Origin: Fratercula arctica
Taxonomy: Eukaryota; Chordata; Aves; Charadriiformes; Alcidae
Length of the DNA stretch: 64,000 nucleotides
Assembly (NCBI GenBank): GCA_947846985.1
Contig: CANTUZ010000010.1
Location: 24,847,095-24,911,094, forward strand
Direction of reading: 5' to 3'
In this document: in pieces, positions 1 to 13,019 of the stretch
Position numbering within the stretch: the stretch's first letter is position 1
How the letters are laid out: each line of letters starts with the position of its first letter
Translations under genes and position numbers: made by a program
The notes under the pieces: model-generated
The model's input: only the letters and a program-made list of their open reading frames with translations
Database searches by the model: none
What the model was told of the DNA's origin: nothing

Positions 1-3000
1 ATCTTTTAGCTCTTGCTTGCTCTGCATGTGTTGAGTTATGTGCATGTGTAGCTACAACATGTTATCACCTTGCATCTTCTCTAGGCTGGAAAGGGAAATG
101 GAATATAGTAAGATTATTGTTAATTTACTTCAGGAGTACTTGAGAAGTCTCATAGATATTTATATGAAAATAAATGAGTGAACGTGGTAGCAATATAGTA
201 ATTGAGAAACCTAATTCTTCATTGAGGCAACTGGTTCCTAGTATCTCCTGGCATTTCCAGCCTGGAGGTGTTGGTGGTGTTTTTGTAGATAGAAGTGTGT
301 TCTGTGTATATAGATGTTCCCATCTGATCTCTATTACTGTATTGCAGTCTTGCTAAGGTGAAATTCTGCCAGCACCATTTAGCGTTGGTCAATTGAATGT
401 ACCAGGATGACAGTTGGTGGGTTGGGGTTTTTTTTGGTGTTTTTAAAAAGGGAGTTGTGACTTAGTGGAACATATTGTTAAAGTTCTTATTATTTTGATT
501 AAATAGAACAGGTTAAAACATTGGGCATTCCTCTTAACATTTTTGAATCTCTCTCTTACAATCTGACTTTAAGAATAGGAGGCTGGTGCCTGTGACTGCC
601 TCTAAACGGGGAAGGAGAAATATTCTCTAAGGCGGCTATGGATTACTGTATTAAGTTAGAAATCTGCCTGGGTTAACTGTTCTAATGAGCTTATTAATAG
701 CACATACAATTTACATATATTTTATTAAATAAATATGCTGTTAAGAATGGCTCTGTAAATAAGACCCACTTTTAATAACTTCAGTGTCCCAGTGGCTTTA
801 AATGCAGTTCCTGATTTAAAATTACAATGGCTGATTAAATAAGTAAATTTTAAAAAGCTTATCACTGGTAGATTTATCCAGTCAGCTTCCTTAAAATTAT
901 ATGTAATGCAGGAGCTCTTTCTAGCAGGCAGATGTGAAAATGTTGTAATTTGTTAAGGCCCAAACTGAGTATCTTTGGCTTGGCAGTTTTTGATGGATTT
1001 TCTAGAAGGTGGTGAGCATACCAAGAAGCAAGTGTCCTTTCCTTTTTCAGGATGGTAACTCGGTGAAACCTCTCCTCTGTACATCGGCTCACATCCCTGC
1101 TTTCTCTGTTTTGTGTGGAATCTGTCTAATAGCTGCTGCAATTAACTCTCTCTTTTTACTGTTGTATAGTATGGTAGGATTGGGCACGTATTTTACTATT
1201 GTGTTAAGCAGCAAGATGACTTTTTTTGTCATATTTTTATTAAGAGGAATTTCATTTAAGGGTAGAACTGTTACATACAGGTTTCTCCACTGCTTGTTTG
1301 CACCCTATTTCTCCCCAACACTGATTCAAGTAGAGGATTGAAGTAAAAATCCTTCCTTCCTGCTGTCTCCTTCAGGATTCGTGGTCACAGTACTTTTCCT
1401 CCATGCTGCATGGTGAGGTGGAGCAAATTCCCTCCCCAGTATTTAAAAGACTATTTAATTTAAAGAATGTTCTTCCTGGTTTGGGATACCACATTACATG
1501 GTTTAGTGCCTCAACAAGCAGTGAGCAAGCGGGGTATTTGTGAGAGTAATGTGAGAGATTTCATATGGGCTTACACTTCTGTGGTGTCTCAGTCCTGCGT
1601 GTTTGGTGTTCGCACGTGCTGGTCAGCCTCCTCTTAATCCTGTCAGCACAAACCCTCCTTGCTGCTATTGATAACCATCTCTTTTTTTGTTGTTCATCTG
1701 AATGTCCTTAGCTCCCTAGATTTTCCTTATGCATGAGATAAATATTAAAGGGATTATATTTTCTTGACAAATTTATGGTGGAAAAACATGACGTGGGAAT
1801 AGTGCCAAAAAGCAGAACTTTCAGAAAATCAGTTACTTTTGCTGACTTCTTTTATTTCCTTCTCTGGAGCTGTTTTTGCTGTCCTTGAGGAGGTCAGAGA
1901 AGGGAAAGGATGCCCATTTCACATCTGCTGCACTGACAAGCAACCAAATGTACCTTTTGGCTAGTGACTGGCATTTTGGCAGCACAAAGCTTCCAGCTCC
2001 CACCCTTCTACAATCAGATGGGATGAATAGCAGAGCTGTGCTATATTGCTTGTTGGCATACGGGTTAAGTACATGGGCTGCATATGAGTCTATTCATCTG
2101 AAGTTATCCTTTCAGATCACTGCCCAGTTTTCTAGCATAATCTTCTTGGAAAAGGGCTTGGCACGTGCATCTCCTTTTCGCTTGGCATATGGGTGGGCTT
2201 TGTTGGTTGTTCCCCCCCCAGTAATTTCCTGGTGTGCAGTAGTAATCCTAAGCAGCAGCACCGATATCTGAAAATGAATGGGCACGTTGCAATCTGGAGG
2301 AAATGTCATGCCCTTCTTGTGTGGATTCTGAGTGATACAAGCTGTGGAGGGGTGTGTGTTGTGGGCATGCTATAAATTAAACATTGTCTCTGCTGCGGGC
2401 AGGGATAAGAAGAGGGATACTCCCACACTTTCTCTCTTGTCCTCTTTAGGTATCTGAGAATGGAATAAGCCAGTCATAAAAAGCAGACCCAGGTCAGGGT
2501 AGATAAGTACCTTCACCTGTTGTAAAACTCAGAGCAGCATTTAAATCCCTGCCTCCCCTAACACTCCTCTAGAGAATCACCCTGTTAGTTGTAATTGCTT
2601 GCTTGAAAGTGCGCTAGAAAAGCTGAACTTCCCTGGGTTAGGATAGCTTTATGCTATATTTCTGCCCTCTTCTGGACCAAAAAAAGTCTCAAATCCAAAT
2701 TCAAGGTTTCATTCTTTGTGATGTGTTGGTTGTAGGCAGCTAAGCTCTGTGAAAAACAGGAGGGGAGTAGAGACGGTCAATGAAAACACCTGTTAATGTA
2801 ATAGCTTTTCTCTTATCTCCTCCTCTGTATTTGGTTCATCGCCCTTGTTGCATCTTGTTTTAAATTAGGACCACTTCTGGGAGCAGTAGCTGTTTCTTAT
2901 TATGCATGTGTGCTGCATTTGGCATCATGGAGTACTCCTCTGGTTGGAGACACTAGTTACCACAATAGTACAAACACAGGTATGCTTGGAGGGCGGGGCA

Positions 3001-6000
3001 AGGCAAATGCATCCTTCAAAGCAGAGAGGTAGTTAGTGCTAATGGAGTAGCCAAAAGGCTTATAAATTCCCTCAGTTCTTCCTTTGTCTCCACCTTGGAT
3101 CATCCATGAGTGGAAATTAAGCTCCATCAGGAGGAAAACAAACCCACCAAAAAACCACTGCAACTTGGGGTTTGAGTTCTTGTGTAGAACTTTCTGCTGA
3201 AGGCTTAGAAGAAGTGAGGTTCAGAAGAGGGACAACAGCTGCTGGATTGCCTGGTCTGGATATGTGCTGTTTGTCCGGTGTCCATGTCTTTACCTATACT
3301 GTACCATTCTGTACAAAAAATGGAGTTAGTTCTGGGCTTGGGAGCAGCTTATAAGCATTAGCATGAAAGTCTGAATTATGATTTTGACAGCTGCAGTTTC
3401 AAGGCTTGCCCATTGGATTTCCTTCTTAAGGGGCTCCTTTTGAGCTGCTGGAGCACTTGCACTGAAATTGCCCCTTATTCCCCGATCTGGTGCTGATCAG
3501 TGTCAGAGAAAAGGAGATAAAAATCCCTATTTTCCTTTTGTGACCTTAGTCATGACATGTAGTCACTGAATTAATGGGTTGTAGGAACAGAACTACTAAT
3601 TCTCTTGTTTGACTCCTGTATTGGGACTTTACCCTGACCCAGAATTGTAGCATGTACAGGTACCATATCTGTACCAGTGCTGATCAAGGCCTTCTGTAAT
3701 ACAAATAACAGCAGAGACTACAGAGTTTGTCTGCTCTTTTTTCCCTAACTTCCTTTTTTACCAATGGCTGAATCAGCTGTGGCAGCTGTTGCTTTGGCTT
3801 CAGGCTTTTCCATTTCATACTGAAGGCTGACGCGCATGTGGTGAAGTTGCTTATCTGGTGGGTGGGTGAGAGGACAGGGCAGTTTCTCAGTAAATGGTGA
3901 TGTGTATGTGGCACTGACAGCTTTGATGTGTTTCCCTGTGGGGTAGAGTGCTGCCATGGAGGATGAAAGCCTCGTTTCTTTTGGCATTTGGCTGAGAGCA
4001 GTGCAGCTCAAGGGTATGCAAAGAACAAGAGGAAAGAGCAGAGCGGCATTCTCCATGGACTGTTGTCTTGTTCCTAAAGCAGCTGGATTGTGAAGGCAGT
4101 ATGTAAATGTAATAGCCTGCATATTTCATATTGGTGGGGACTGCAAAAAGGTGCCCTTAGTACAGAGCAAGGATCCAGTCTGACAGAGTATTCACAGCAC
4201 CTAGTGACTGCATGTAACAGTCTTGTCTCCTGTCATGGCAGTCTGGAGACTCCCTGTAACTCCCCTCCAAAAGCAGCACTTGGGCTGTGACTGATGAGAT
4301 CTTGAGGATGTTTGGGTGAGCACTTGGATGCAGAAGCCTTGTGTGCTGTAGGAGGTGGGGTGATGATTTAGTAGGTGACTGGGTTTTTTGTGTATTGTGG
4401 TGGTGTTTGTTTTTTGAACTAGAGGGGTTCCAGGTGCCTTGGCACTGCGCTGTGGCTCACAGTAAGTTTCTAAGGCAAGGACCTAAGTCAGATGTGACTG
4501 TTAACAAGTGGTATTACTTCTCATCACTGTGTGCGGCTGGGGTTATCTCCAGTACCTGACTATTTTCCAGCTATAGACTGTTTCCTTAAGTTTACCTGTC
4601 TTTGCAGTTTCCTTTGGACTAGCTGCACTGCGGAGTTAATTTTTTACTGTTAAATCTCTTCAGTGTTTTGCTCCAGAGGAGGCTGTGTTCCAGTGGTGAA
4701 GAAAATAGTTCTTGTGCTTGGCTTGTCTGTCAGTTGAAAGCTGTGGAGGCCTTTGTCTGTGGTGTGTCATGATGCTCCATGATAGGCATACTGTCTCCCT
4801 CAACAGAGGTGCTAAGTCTACAGTGTGAATTATTTTTACTGCCTGCCCACACAGCCAGGCTGGGCAGGTAATGTACGATGACACTGTTTTCGTCAGTTCC
4901 TTTTTTTTGTATGCTGTCAGCTTCCTCGATCTGAAGCATCAGTTATGATCTCTGATTGTATTAGCACCCCTGGATCAATTTGTTGCCATCCCACGTCTAC
5001 TCTGGGACTATATACTAAGCTGTGATACCTGTGGCTGAAACACTGCTGCCTCCTTGGTGTTGTTTTTCCACATCCCTTCCAAGTTGACTGATAATCCATT
5101 TTTTTCCATCATATCCCAGCTCTTTGCTTTTCATCAATTTATGATGATAACCTACCTAAAATCATGTGTGGTACTTCAGCAGCAAAACCATTTCCTGGCT
5201 TTTTGGTAAGAGGAAGTGTTGATGCTTTTGGAGATTGAAACAGCTTATATGAAGTTGCGGCTGCTTCACCCTGGTCTCTGGTGTGTGTCTTTCCTTTCTT
5301 TTGTACAGTTCCATGATTCTACTTCCTTGAGTCTCAGACAAGGTGCAACCTAAAATATATAGAAAAAATTGACTCTACTTTGCACTGAATATCAGTGAAG
5401 GGTAGTGAAGTGAGAGTCCTGGGTATGCATTTTTTTTCTGTGGGAAAGATTAGAAATGAAGCTGATAGATACATTTTACATAGTATGGATGTGGCAGGAT
5501 GTGCCTGTTCTCAGGACAGCCAAGGTCTGTGTGTTTCAGCAGGTGAAAGAGCTGTTAGCCATAACCCAACTTGTTCTGAACCATCTGGCATCTCTTTTAA
5601 TGTGGTCCTACTTCAGGGAAGGGGGTGGTCCATAACCGGTATAATCGGTGCTTAAGGGAGGACCTGTAAGCTGAGTCTCAACAAGAGTTACACCACTGAC
5701 TTTGGTCAGTGCTGAGTGCTTTGGAAGTCTCACCTAGGTAACTGCACTCTCCGAATGACTGGTGAAGCAGAGCTAATATTAGTCACTGCAGACTAAACTA
5801 CCATGTGTTTAATATTGATCTACATGCACCTGCAGAACCAATAGCTTAAGCCTTTGCTGACAAAGCATTTCAGGGCAGGGAGAGGGAAGATGGATGCAAC
5901 ACAAAGACTGTGGCTGATTTATAAGTGCTGATTTATTGAGTTACATGCATACTAGGAATTCATAAAGTGCAAAACACAATGTGTACATTACTGGAGGAGA

Positions 6001-7189
6001 AGCTAGCCTGAATATGGGGCGGGGGGGGAAGTCTCCAGTGTGTAGTGTTTTAAATGCTGATTTATATATGCTTATATACATATATGTTACCTGTTAGCCA
6101 AATGTTAATGATCTTTGTATGAGGAGTTGTGCTACAAGTCATTTGGCTTTAAACTTGAAAACCAAGCATCTGAGTTATTTTAAATCACTACTTGTGAAGT
6201 GTTGACAAATTGCAAATGCTGACCAACTGAAGCAAATACTAATGCTTTGACAGAAATGTATAGTTCATTTAAGCTTCTGAGAGTGGCATACTGTCATCAT
6301 GTGGACCCTGCAGGAGATGTAGAGAGGCACCAGGTGTGGGCACAGGTAAAGATCGGAAGTATTCTACAATGATATTAAATAACATGAAGTAATAAGTGCC
6401 CTCAAAGATATTATGGGGAATTTATGGCAAAGATCGGAACATATAGTTGTGCTTCCTTGGTTTACATTCTAAAAAGCTCCAATCTGTCAAAAAGAAAAAG
6501 TTTGTGCCAGTGTGATAGGTTTTGATTCTGTATCAGCCATTCTTAGCGAGTCTTGCAAGCCATAACAGAGATCTCATTTTTGGTGCCATGTGAACATAAG
6601 TCATTGCTAATATTTTGATTCCAGGATCTCTAATCCTTCTAGAGATAGGATAGCTAATTTGCATTTTCCTTACATATTAAATATAAAACTCCGAGAGGGA
6701 TAAAGATTTCTGAAAGTGGAACAAGCTACTATAGTACATCTTTCTCCCTGTGAAGCACTGGAATGATGGTACACCTCTTCTACTGTCCTCACATATATCC
6801 CAAGAAATTAAACTTGATAAAATTCCCTGTGCAAGGCAATTGTTGGGCAACTGTTGTTATCCCAACTTGAAGTAAAGATATTCAGGGAGCAGAAATGACA
6901 TAGCAACAAGCCAGGAAGTCTCCTGAAGCTTCCTCCGGCTTTGTTTGCAATGCAGTTATAACCCTTATCTTGTAGGAAACTAACAGAAATGCTTATTGCA
7001 CTGTGTGACAGGGTTTATAAACTGTAACGCAGCATCAGTGTTCCAATATCTCAGTCCCCTTATCTGCTTAAAGCTTTCCATAGATTTATGTTTCACTCAT
7101 AACTTGAGCCAGGCCTTTCTCTTCTTTAAGGACCTTGGGTAAAAGGTGAATGAGCTAGTAAGAAGAAAGTGAATGTTCATTAAGTCAGA
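1..7189. other. unique AT-rich non-coding DNA, no gene seen
   Basis: I see no exon, RNA gene or recognisable transposon here. Open frames are at most about 130 codons, overlap on both strands and show no domain. Small items are a T-rich tract near 428-446, a C8 run near 2212-2219, a G-rich run at 6016-6029 (GGGG-C-GGGGGGGG type) and an alternating AT-rich patch near 6060-6090. Confidence 0.6.
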
Positions 7190-7640
7190 AAGCAATAGCC
7201 AAGCAAATCCCAGCTGTAGAAAGCATGCTTAACCCTTGCCAGAAATATTGCAATCTATAATTGAGAAGCAGCTAGTCTGCAGCCAAGCTGGCTCTGGAGG
7301 AAAGATGAAAGTGTTTGATATCAGCTGTGTTACCACCTGTATCACGCCAGGGAAGTTAAATGCACTGAAAGAGCTCCACCTACCATTGATTTTATTTCTG
7401 CAAATGAAGAATGTGTTGATAAATGGCTGATGAAATGAGGCAGCAGTGGGTAAATGGGCACCCTACCATAATCCCTTTTTTCTGTCTGGAGCCGCTAACC
7501 CTGGCACCATTAAAAGAGATGCTGCTTTGCAGTAATGGCAATGCTATGAAAGCGAGTGGTGGGCTGGTTCCTGCCGTTTGAGGTAATGTGATGAAAATCT
7601 GAGATGTAATAAAATCATTTAGAAGCAGGAGAAAAATACA
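7190..7640. other. candidate conserved non-coding block
   Basis: This block has no repeat signature, no homopolymers over 7 bases, a balanced base composition and several scattered CpG sites, in contrast to its flanks. It contains an AT-rich terminal part with ATAAAATCATTT. These are only compositional hints of constraint; the call is inference. A short plus-strand frame at 7236-7430 has no recognisable domain. Confidence 0.2.
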
Positions 7641-10600
7641 GCTTTAAGAGCTTCAGGACTTGCTATTACATTTCTTCTCTCCCCTATGCCAGTGTTCATT
7701 TCCAGGAGACCTCCTTAGACAAAATGGCTTAGAACAGGAAATATGGTTGTGTTGCACTGGCACAGTAAAGCGGGAAGAGGCCCTGTACATACAGACCACT
7801 GTGGAAAAGATGATGCATAGTGCCTCCAGCCTTCTGAAAGTAGCTTGAAAAAGCATCAAAATGCCAAAAGAGAGAGGTACAAAAGCAGACTTCTTTATCT
7901 GTACCTGCTGTCACTGAACATAGAGACAATCTCCCAAAGCATCATTTAAGCAAGCTTTTGTGTCCTGGTGTGCCAGTTATCTATTGCCTAGAGTCTTGGG
8001 AATGCACTGCACTGGGGATGTTCTCATTGAAGCTGCAGCACCTTGATTCAAAGAGTGATTAAGTGGGACCAGCTTTAATGGAGAACTCGGCTTTATTGAA
8101 GATTGCTGCTCTTGAGTTGATTCCCTGAGGTCTTTTACTGCAAATACGGTATAGAGTTATCTGATCTGTGAAAGAGGGTTGAACAGAAAACCAAAGAGAC
8201 AGAAACCCAGCTAACCTAGCATGTGGAAGTTAAGAGCTCAAAGTAATGAATGAGTGGCATTGAATTAAATTGAGTTAATCAGATTGGGCTATTCAATGGG
8301 ATATTAAAATCTACAGGAATCAATAACTTCAGAACTGTTGTGTATTAGCTTAGATGATGTACGCTGACCGACTGGTTTCTGTAATCTTTCATTGTCTAAG
8401 ATGGTTGGCACCAAGATAAAAGGAAATAAACAGAATATTAAATGAGAGGAATAATATCTCCAAATCCTTAACTGTAAAGTGAGACATACCTGGCAAAAAC
8501 TCCATTGCGTCCCAGCTATGTGAGGTGGCCCAGCAGGGTCTCCATGGAAGACAGCAAGCACAGATGGTTAAAGTGGCTTCTCTGGATTATTTGGGAGGAC
8601 TGGGAGAAGTCTGGGAAGAGGCTGTTCAAAAACATCATGTCAAAGCAGCACTATGCCAGAAATGTAGTTTTTTTGATTAAATGTAGCTCTCCATTAAAAA
8701 TGCAATTGTGAAATACCGTACCATTCAGTGGAAAGCCCTGTGGGGAAGGTGGAGGAGGGGAGAATGAGACCAAGATGACTCTGTAAAATGACTCTGAAAA
8801 GCAGTAACAGTGTAATACTAAACAAGACCTTTCCTATAGCTCGTATCTTACATGATTATTAATTCTGCTAGCATCTGGGTTATGTAGAGACCACTTTCTT
8901 TGTCATTCCAGGCATCTTAATTTGCTATTTGTTGTGATTTGGGATGGACTGGCCACTGAAGTGAACTGCAGGTATTAAGCATCCAGCTCTTCTGAATTTA
9001 ATTCCTTTGGACCTTTCACAAATCCCAGACTAGGCCTTTAATTGGCTTCTGCTCTTTACTCGCAAGCAGCTTTAAGATATTTGAGTTATTTTTGTGACAT
9101 GTACCCAGCGAGGTTAAGTATAAAAGTTGGTAATTACTATTATTTTGCCTAAATAATTCCAAAGTGACTATGTTTAATTTTTACTGTAGTTCCAGTTCAG
9201 ATCGAATTGGTTTGAATGGGGTGATGAATGATGCCTTAGCTACTACAGGCAACTTGCTGTGCACAATAGTGCTTTGTTTTACACATCTATCAAAGAAATA
9301 ACTGGAGTGTTGGAAATGACACATGGATTTCTCTCTGGCAATAAAGGACCTGACTGGCTGTGTTATATTATAGTGATGGTTGCAGTATAACAACCTTGAT
9401 AGATAAAACAGTAGCTAACCTTTGGGCTGGGATGTTTAGGTCACTGGTTTAAAATTGGAGACCATCCATATCGGCTTACGCTTCCATCCTTGTCATCTAA
9501 CACTCAGCTTTTGTTGTTCTGTGTGCCTGAATTTCCACTTACTACAGAAGTTGCGTTGCCTATTTAATGTACAAATGGCATGGTATTTTCTCTGATTTGC
9601 CACCTTTGCTTTGTGCACTCCTCTTCTCTAAGAGTCCATATTTAACATTCTTAACTGCAGTGCAGATCAAATTCATCTCTGTGAAGATGAACATTTGAAC
9701 TCGATGGTGAGTGAATGATTGACAAGGTGCAAGTATTTTTGTGTCAAGGCTGTGACATGTCATTTGTTGTAAAAGCTATTCATCTGAAAGCTGGGAGAGT
9801 GAAGAATATGCCAGATTCTCAAAAGGATGCTGCTTGATGTCTAGTGGCACCATTAGTGACACTTTGATGCTAATGAAGAAGGGAGCACTTTCTGCTCTGG
9901 AAATTATGCTTTTTAAGGTTAGAAGAGGATGCTTTATGAAGTCTGTGCTACACTTGCAATCTATGTAAACGTCCAGTTTTGCTGTAGATAATGAAGTTAC
10001 AGTTTGTGGATTGCTCTGGTCTATAGAGCATTTGCTGATCACATGGTGTTGAAAACTGCATGAAAGACAGGTGAAACAGTTTAAATGCCTCTTGCTAGTG
10101 CTTCACTGTGCAAGCAATTGCTCAAGGTGCCACTGGGATGTTAGAGATTTGTTAATGGGAGAAGGGGAGGATGTTGGGGAGGTTATCTCTCTATTAAATT
10201 ATGTTCTGCAATGTGAGGGAAGTCTTAAGAATTGCAGAGATAGCTTGACCTGAGTTAATTCCAGAGTGTGAAAACGTAAAACATTGCCAATATTGGGTGC
10301 AACTGCTCAGCTCTCAGAAGCACTACTGTTAATTAGCAGCTTTTTCCCTATTTTGTGATAATATAAGCTACAAATGAGCAAGTCCTGTTTTAAGAGCATG
10401 TGTCAACATGAACTTAGTAATCTAAAACTACAGCCTTCTTGATGCACGGAGCATCTTTTGGATTTTACTTCTGAATGAATCAGCTAGGTCAATTGACATT
10501 TCAACACAATGTTGCTTTAGTGAATTGGTGGAAGTGGGAGATGAAAAATACTTAAAACTATATGATTTGTAGGGTTTTTTTCCTCTAAGTCTAATATGGA

Positions 10601-10980
10601 CTGAAGTTTTTTAATGGGTCTTTTACCTAGGTGTTCTACATCTCCTCTTCAGAACCGTGTTTCCTAATATTGCATAGGAATGACCACAGAAGTCCTAAGC
10701 AAATTCTGTTGAAGAAAATATACAAACTGTGATGTCTTTTAAATCATTCTGCAAGGAGCAGTGTTGTTTCTTCACATGATAATCACAAGATTTGTTTACT
10801 TTTTTTTTTTTTTCCCAGCACCTAACAGACTTTCTGAAAATGGAATTAATTTTGTTTGGCTGGAGAAGAGGGTGGAAATGCCCTCTGGGGACCAATCTGT
10901 CCTGGGACTAGAAGTCTGCTACCCCGTGGCTCTGGCTGTAGATTTCATCATAACCATTTCTTAGGGATACTGATGAGTTG
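7641..10980. other. unique non-coding DNA, no gene seen
   Basis: Nothing recognisable apart from a T-rich tract at about 10800-10814 that runs into CCCAG and so looks like a splice acceptor. The frame downstream of it has no recognisable protein and I do not call an exon. Confidence 0.6.
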
Positions 10981-11028
10981 CGCGCTCGCTCGCTCTCGCG
11001 CTCTCGCTCTCTCTCTCTCTCTCTCTCT
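10981..11028. repeat. CG/CT compound microsatellite
   Basis: A 48-bp simple repeat that starts as CGCT and CGCTCTCG units and becomes pure CT for its last 20 or so bases. It is GA-rich on the minus strand and creates an artificial Arg-Glu run in a minus-strand frame (10908-11336), which should not be read as a protein. Confidence 0.97.
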
Positions 11029-13019
11029 GATATTCTAGAGTCACAAGTGGCCCAACAAACAATAGCAACACCACCTGAAAGATCAGAGTGCTGAGCCTGT
11101 ACAGTCATGGCTATTGTTGTTCCGTTTGATGAATACACCATATGCTGGTTGCTTTGCTTTGAGTTTTTTTGGGAACAAAATTCATTAAAAATCTTTTCAC
11201 TGCTCTTTTCCTGAGACAAGGCTGGGGAGGGAGGTAGGGGAGCACCCTCCTGCAATACTGTCTCCATGAAATTGCTGCCGCAGATGCTGTCTTGGCTGCT
11301 GGTAACAGTGTCAGAAATGGCAGCAGCCTTCTGCAAAAGTGGTTTAAAAATAGACCTGTTTGGTTATGCTTGTTCCCTTAAAGGGACATTGTCTGTTTGA
11401 TTTAGTCCCAACATTTTAGCTTGGTTGCTGTGAGCTATGCCATCTCTTCTAAGTTGCCAGCCAATTTGGCCAGCTCTGCAATGGGTTTGATATTGTTTTA
11501 CATACAGGCAAATAGTGCAATAAAGTTTTACTAAACCTAGTAAATTGACAATACATTGCTTTTGCCTGGGTCTGTTACCGTGAAAATGAGGCACAACTAG
11601 CATTCCCTTGCCAGTATTGTTACCCTTGCAGTTGAAGACCTTGTGCTGTCAGGTTACTGGCATTAAGTACAGTTACCGTTGTACTTTGAAAATACACCTC
11701 TGTTCTGCTCTTCACCGTACAGCCTCACTGCTCAGGATCTTCCTCTCTTTCTGAGTTAGAAATCTCATTCTTCTTCCTACCAAAATTAATTTGGGCAGTG
11801 TAGTGGGGTAAGATTGGAAACACACAGCCCCCATCTCCAATGTATCTTCTATAGCCTTAAAGCTCAAGGTTGTTTCAAGGGTGAGAGTGGTTCTTTGAAA
11901 TTACCAAGTTTCTTGGGTTTTTGTCTTTTGTGACTTCCCCTCTTCAGAACAACAAAATGCCATGCTGTGTCAGGAGGCAAATAGCAAATTGACCTGCAGC
12001 ACCTCTGCCAACACGACTTGTTGTCTACCACTTTTGTCAGAGTCAAATGTTCTGGCTCTGCCCAGTGTTAACACAGGTTGTATTACAGCCCTGGAGAACA
12101 AAGCAGCTAGAGCAGCTATGCTGCATGACTACAGTGAGTGGTAAGAAGATCGAGGTTTCAGTCCTGAAAGCTCCCTGTTTCATTTTCTCACTGCCTGTAA
12201 TATTTGTTTCTCTCTGTGCAGTGGTATGGAGCTTGACAGGCTGTGAAAGCTGACTGAAGCAGCCTGAGAGGGGATTGTTGAAACGTGATTTCATGCAGTT
12301 ATGTCTGGCTTTCCAGTGGTACCGTCAGTTTAATTTCTTCCTCCTCTACCATCTTCTCCATGTTAACTGCTTCTTTCTCCTCTGCTGCCTTATTGCCCTT
12401 CTGCAATGCCTCTGTTACTCTTAGACATGTCCCCATCTCTTACATCACCTATCACTTCCATCTAGGCCCTCTAGCCTCTTCTTAGCCTGGTTTCCACTTG
12501 TTTAATCTTTTTTTCATTAAGAGTTAGATTTTGCTGACATCTCTAAGCTTCCCTATCTCCTGTCTTTGAGAGTTCAGCATTGATTTCAATTAGGGTCCAT
12601 GTCTGGAAGGCTTGAGCAAAGAGGTGTCTCCTTTCATGGTAACGAGTTGTTTTTACCACCCTCCCAAATGTGCTCACTTGTGCTTAGTTCTCACAGTTGC
12701 TATGATTTGTGGTCTCTGATCAAACCACACAAAGCAGGACAGCATTCAGGGGTCCTCTCCTTGCTTCTGTTGGATGGACAGATCAGGGGGCAGCTGCAGA
12801 GGGTTTCTCTCTCAAAGGAGTCTTGCAATTCTTTTGTGGTAACTTAAGTCCCTGAAAGCATGCTAGATTGAGGCACCTCCCAACTAGTGTTTTTACTTGT
12901 CCCTTGTCAGTGTTCACTCCTGACTTAGTTGTGCTTTAGTGAGATGCTTGATGCACATCCTGTGCCAGGTAAGTAGGTGCTGGAGCAAATCTGCCCCACG
13001 CATTCATAAGCAGATTTTG
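11029..13019. other. unique non-coding DNA, no gene seen
   Basis: No gene or recognised repeat. The part around 12320-12500 is pyrimidine-rich (TTC/CTC-rich) without a regular unit. A GTAAGT after CAG at about 12967-12974 resembles a splice donor but no open exon precedes it. Confidence 0.55.

Noticed and set aside
9655..9720. GATCAAATTCATCTCTG as an old repeat fragment
   Set aside because: Only one short motif fits; the neighbouring consensus parts are absent.
10799..10964. T-rich tract ending in CCCAG followed by an open frame, like a splice acceptor and exon
   Set aside because: The translated product is not recognisable and no matching donor with open phase was found.
10908..11336. 142-codon minus-strand frame with Arg-Glu repeats
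   Set aside because: The repeat is the CG/CT microsatellite read on the minus strand; no domain or splice support.
12925..12975. CAG-GTAAGT splice-donor-like site
   Set aside because: No convincing exon upstream. Similar orphan donors at 33610, 34052 and 54374 suggest chance.
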